A stretch of DNA of 25,422 bases, taken from assembly GCA_964519405.1 (NCBI GenBank), contig CAZFLA010000038.1, positions 1-25,422 on the forward strand. The letters run 5' to 3'. Each line of letters starts with the position of its first letter. Position 1 is the stretch's first letter. A program made the translations under genes and the position numbers. This document shows positions 24,001 to 25,422 of this stretch, in pieces. The stretch is from G963677485 sp964519405. GTDB taxonomy: Bacteria; Armatimonadota; HRBIN16. The notes below the pieces were generated by a model. The model saw only the letters and a list, made by a program, of their open reading frames with translations. It was not told the origin of the DNA and ran no database searches.

Positions 24001-25306
24001 TGCATCAACTGGCGTGATCACGGTAACCTCCATTGGTGGTTCCTGCAGTTCCAGCAGTGTATACACTGTTGTCGCGGGTAGGATCGCCGGCACAGTTGAT
24101 GTTTGGGGACATATGAGAACGGCTGCTGGTGAGCAGATGAACGTGGTTGAGGCTGCGGCAGGATTAAACCATGTCGTTGCTTTACTCGAAAATGGAACCG
24201 TTAGTTGCTTGGGCGGCAACCAAAATGGTCAATGCAGTGTGCCTAGTGCATTCAAGACAGGATATAGTGTTGCCGCAGATGATTCCGCATCGTATGCTAT
24301 AGGGAAGAATGGAGCCGTTACGTGTTGGGGGCTTAACCAATATAATAAGTTCGGTGTGCCAAAACCGAACCAGAATTTCGTTAAGGTATCTGCAGGATAC
24401 AACCATGTAGTGGGGCTTAAGAGCGATGGAAGCATCGTGGCTTGGGGCACCAATTCGAAGGGTCAGTGTACTGTGCCCACACCGAATAGCGGGTTCATAG
24501 ATGCAATCGCAGGTAACCAATACTCACTCGCATTACGGAGTGATGGTTCCATCGTAGCTTGGGGCGATATGAGCAATGCCGCTGCCGCCGTCCCTCAGCC
24601 GAATAGTGAGTTTATCGCCATTGCTGCAGGAACGAACTACGGCGCAGGCCTGAAAAGAAACGGCTCGATTATCACATGGGGTTCCATGGACGATACTCAG
24701 CTTGGTGATAACCGGGAATTCGTAGCTCTCGGTTCAGGAGGAACTCATCTTCTTGGGTTGAAGCGCGACGGATCTCTGGTTGGATTTGGCAGTAATGCTG
24801 AAGGAAAGCTCGATATTCCAGAACCAAATTCAGGGTTTATTTATGTCAACGGCAGTAACGCCAACTCACTTGCTATTCGTCGAGTGAGCTCGCTAAATGG
24901 CAGTGTGGTGCTCAACGACTTTAAAGGACAAATGAGCTCGCAGAGGCTATCAGCTGCGATCAACAACGTGCTGTCACCCGGCGTGAGTCAGTCGATAGAT
25001 GTTACACCGGAGTCTAGTGGCGCTTTCACCCTGTCAACATACCTGCTGCCGCCATATGACATCTACCTCGGCGGATCTCACTTCCTCACCAGCAAAGCGG
25101 TAAATGTGCAAGCTGGCAGCGTGGTGAACTTCTCGCTGACAAATGGAGACGCTAACGGCGACAACAAAGTCGACAATGCCGATTGTGACTTCATCAACCA
25201 TCTGATGGGGCATAAAGATCCCATGGCCGACCTAAATGGTGACGGCAAGGTAAATATGCTGGACTACGCCATCGCTGAAGATAACAACGGTGCTGTCGGC
25301 GAGTAG
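21014..25306 (+). CDS. Large secreted protein: eight IPT/TIG domains, two RCC1-like repeat blocks, dockerin-like C-terminus
   Basis: The start is ATG at 21014 with AAGGAG 7 nt upstream. The 1430-aa product has a signal peptide (about 1-29, VMASA). Six IPT/TIG Ig-like domains follow (starting about residues 32, 117, 211, 307, 403, 497), each opening with P-x-I/V-x-S-F-x-P and containing a G-x-x-F turn. Next are RCC1-like blades (about 579-854), two more TIG domains (about 863 and 943) and a second RCC1-like block (about 1022-1289), with repeats of the type VAWGTNSKGQCTVPTPN and AAG-x-x-x-LALRSDGSIV. A small beta domain (about 1297-1376) leads to a dockerin-like pair of calcium loops, GDANGDNKVDNADCD and ADLNGDGKVNMLDYA (about 1377-1420). 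It is probably a cell-surface or exported adhesive/scaffold protein. No enzyme motif is seen. Confidence 0.88.
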   Translation: MTYGVSRHKIAELLIVFVLLVSLSVMASAALPTIKSFSPSSAYVGESGQTINIKGTGFTGAKSVGLGGRSAKFTVVSDSEINAVLPASAVTYWVSVTTPKGTAYSKSTLIIKAIPAPTIKSFSPTSAYIGEIGQTITINGTNFTGITTTTKPSGVTKVTIGGQSAKFTVVSATKITAKMPASAYTYWITVTTSGGTAYSKDAFIIKPIAPPVVKSFTPASCYLGESGRKITITGKNFKGVGSVVNKFKATSVLIGGSSASFSIINDTTINAVVPKSVQYSTYPISVTNPGGTGYSKDNFVVQPIPTPVISSFSPKSSFAGETGRQITITGTNFKGTGALDGLITMSSVEICGTSARYSVVDDHTVTAIVPDTVLYSMYPIVITTNGGVGYSKDNYVIKPVPAPTITSVKPVTAAPGDEITIMGTGFLGIDKLGKKYTGATLVEIGGSTAKFQVVDDKTIVAVVPKQVLYPIYPVTVTTTGGKAYSSTNFTLGDVHVPVVKSFTPASGMVGDVITISGKYFTDATSVKVGGKAGKFTVQSDTLISVTVPSGAKTGRIVVTTVGGTATSSTDFTLIVAPKSQGGTLVVWGSNSNQLVSGIPAPNGDYVNVSVGASNIAAIRDDGSLEVWGDNSSGLCDIAEPLGPYADVDIGYSDDLAALKSNGEIVLSGRYTNTDLGENKGFVAVSTSPSSLLALKSSGSIVEIDGDNCNVMVPNPNENFIGVCSSYSFRYGLKEDGTIVRWSPGMPRSEAIRCDSGYIALSSGLSHTMALRRDGSIDCFSNELPGLPASQLQAPEPNKDFIAIAAGDGVCMALRKDGSIACWGDGSHTDMYNIPEPNSGYFKISANEFNCAAIRSVSDDNSLPVISQISPNRGKRGDKVYIIGSHLASTTAVKFNGVDAAYTVESDICLSVTVPNAASTGKVSVTNAKGVVLSGSDFYVYEQPSIESFTPNSGHIGENVEITGANFTGVSSVQFNGAEASFTVDNPTTIRTTVPNNASTGVITVTSIGGSCSSSSVYTVVAGRIAGTVDVWGHMRTAAGEQMNVVEAAAGLNHVVALLENGTVSCLGGNQNGQCSVPSAFKTGYSVAADDSASYAIGKNGAVTCWGLNQYNKFGVPKPNQNFVKVSAGYNHVVGLKSDGSIVAWGTNSKGQCTVPTPNSGFIDAIAGNQYSLALRSDGSIVAWGDMSNAAAAVPQPNSEFIAIAAGTNYGAGLKRNGSIITWGSMDDTQLGDNREFVALGSGGTHLLGLKRDGSLVGFGSNAEGKLDIPEPNSGFIYVNGSNANSLAIRRVSSLNGSVVLNDFKGQMSSQRLSAAINNVLSPGVSQSIDVTPESSGAFTLSTYLLPPYDIYLGGSHFLTSKAVNVQAGSVVNFSLTNGDANGDNKVDNADCDFINHLMGHKDPMADLNGDGKVNMLDYAIAEDNNGAVGE

Positions 25307-25325
25307 TCTCTTTGGTGCCGATTCC

Positions 25326-25361
25326 CCGAAAGCCCGGATTATGCCGGGCTTTCGGTTTTTT
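25326..25361 (+). terminator. Strong intrinsic terminator after the large secreted protein
   Basis: A perfect 12-bp stem CCGAAAGCCCGG (25326-25337) with CCGGGCTTTCGG (25344-25355), a 6-nt loop and six Ts (25356-25361) begin 19 nt after the stop codon. Confidence 0.95.
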
Positions 25362-25422
25362 GAAGGCTCAATATTGGTATATGATGTGAGCCTATACTAC
25401 ACACAACCATTTCAATTTGATA

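Overview
The window is a stretch of bacterial chromosome with roughly balanced base composition in its genes and clearly AT-rich intergenic gaps. No rRNA, tRNA, CRISPR array or insertion sequence is visible. Several traits together suggest a diderm such as Armatimonadota or a related lineage: a prepilin with the FTLIELLVVVAIIGVLAGIL leader, a dockerin-tailed secreted protein, split glycyl-tRNA synthetase subunits, an AMIN-amidase next to a GerMN protein, and Tat export. This placement is inference; no marker gene in the window settles it.

Layout. (1) 1-6300, carbohydrate block: the 3' end of a GH65-like gene overlaps a six-hairpin glycosidase on the + strand. Facing them on the - strand are a Tat-exported GH63/trehalase-like glycosidase and a DUF2723 polytopic membrane protein with a TPR tail. 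(2) 6500-12136, housekeeping block: a SIMPL-domain envelope protein, glyQ-glyS (translationally coupled, TAATG) and purH, with hairpins between units. (3) 12137-13957: an AT-rich gap with a possible short leaderless gene on the - strand, then a prepilin-like protein and a four-helix membrane protein. (4) 13958-17033, zinc-resistance operon: an SmtB-type ArsR repressor behind a 9-8-9 operator, a P1B-type Zn/Cd ATPase and a small cysteine-free acidic protein, closed by an intrinsic terminator. (5) 17105-19465, cell-wall block: a periplasmic AMIN/Amidase_3 N-acetylmuramoyl-L-alanine amidase with a membrane-anchored GerMN protein. (6) 19542-20843: a terminase-large-subunit-like ATPase/nuclease with all core motifs but no phage genes around it. 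(7) 20900-25361: a near-consensus promoter, a 1430-aa secreted protein (8 IPT/TIG domains, two RCC1-like repeat blocks, a dockerin-like tail) and a strong terminator.

How the genes may work together. The zinc operon is a self-contained sensor/exporter unit. The amidase and GerMN protein form a two-gene unit 2 nt apart, typical of peptidoglycan remodelling. The least expected observations are two. A DUF2723 membrane protein shares the window with an IPT/TIG-rich secreted protein; the animal DUF2723 protein TMEM260 O-mannosylates IPT domains, so a bacterial enzyme-substrate relation is a testable idea. And the terminase-like enzyme stands alone beside cell-envelope genes.
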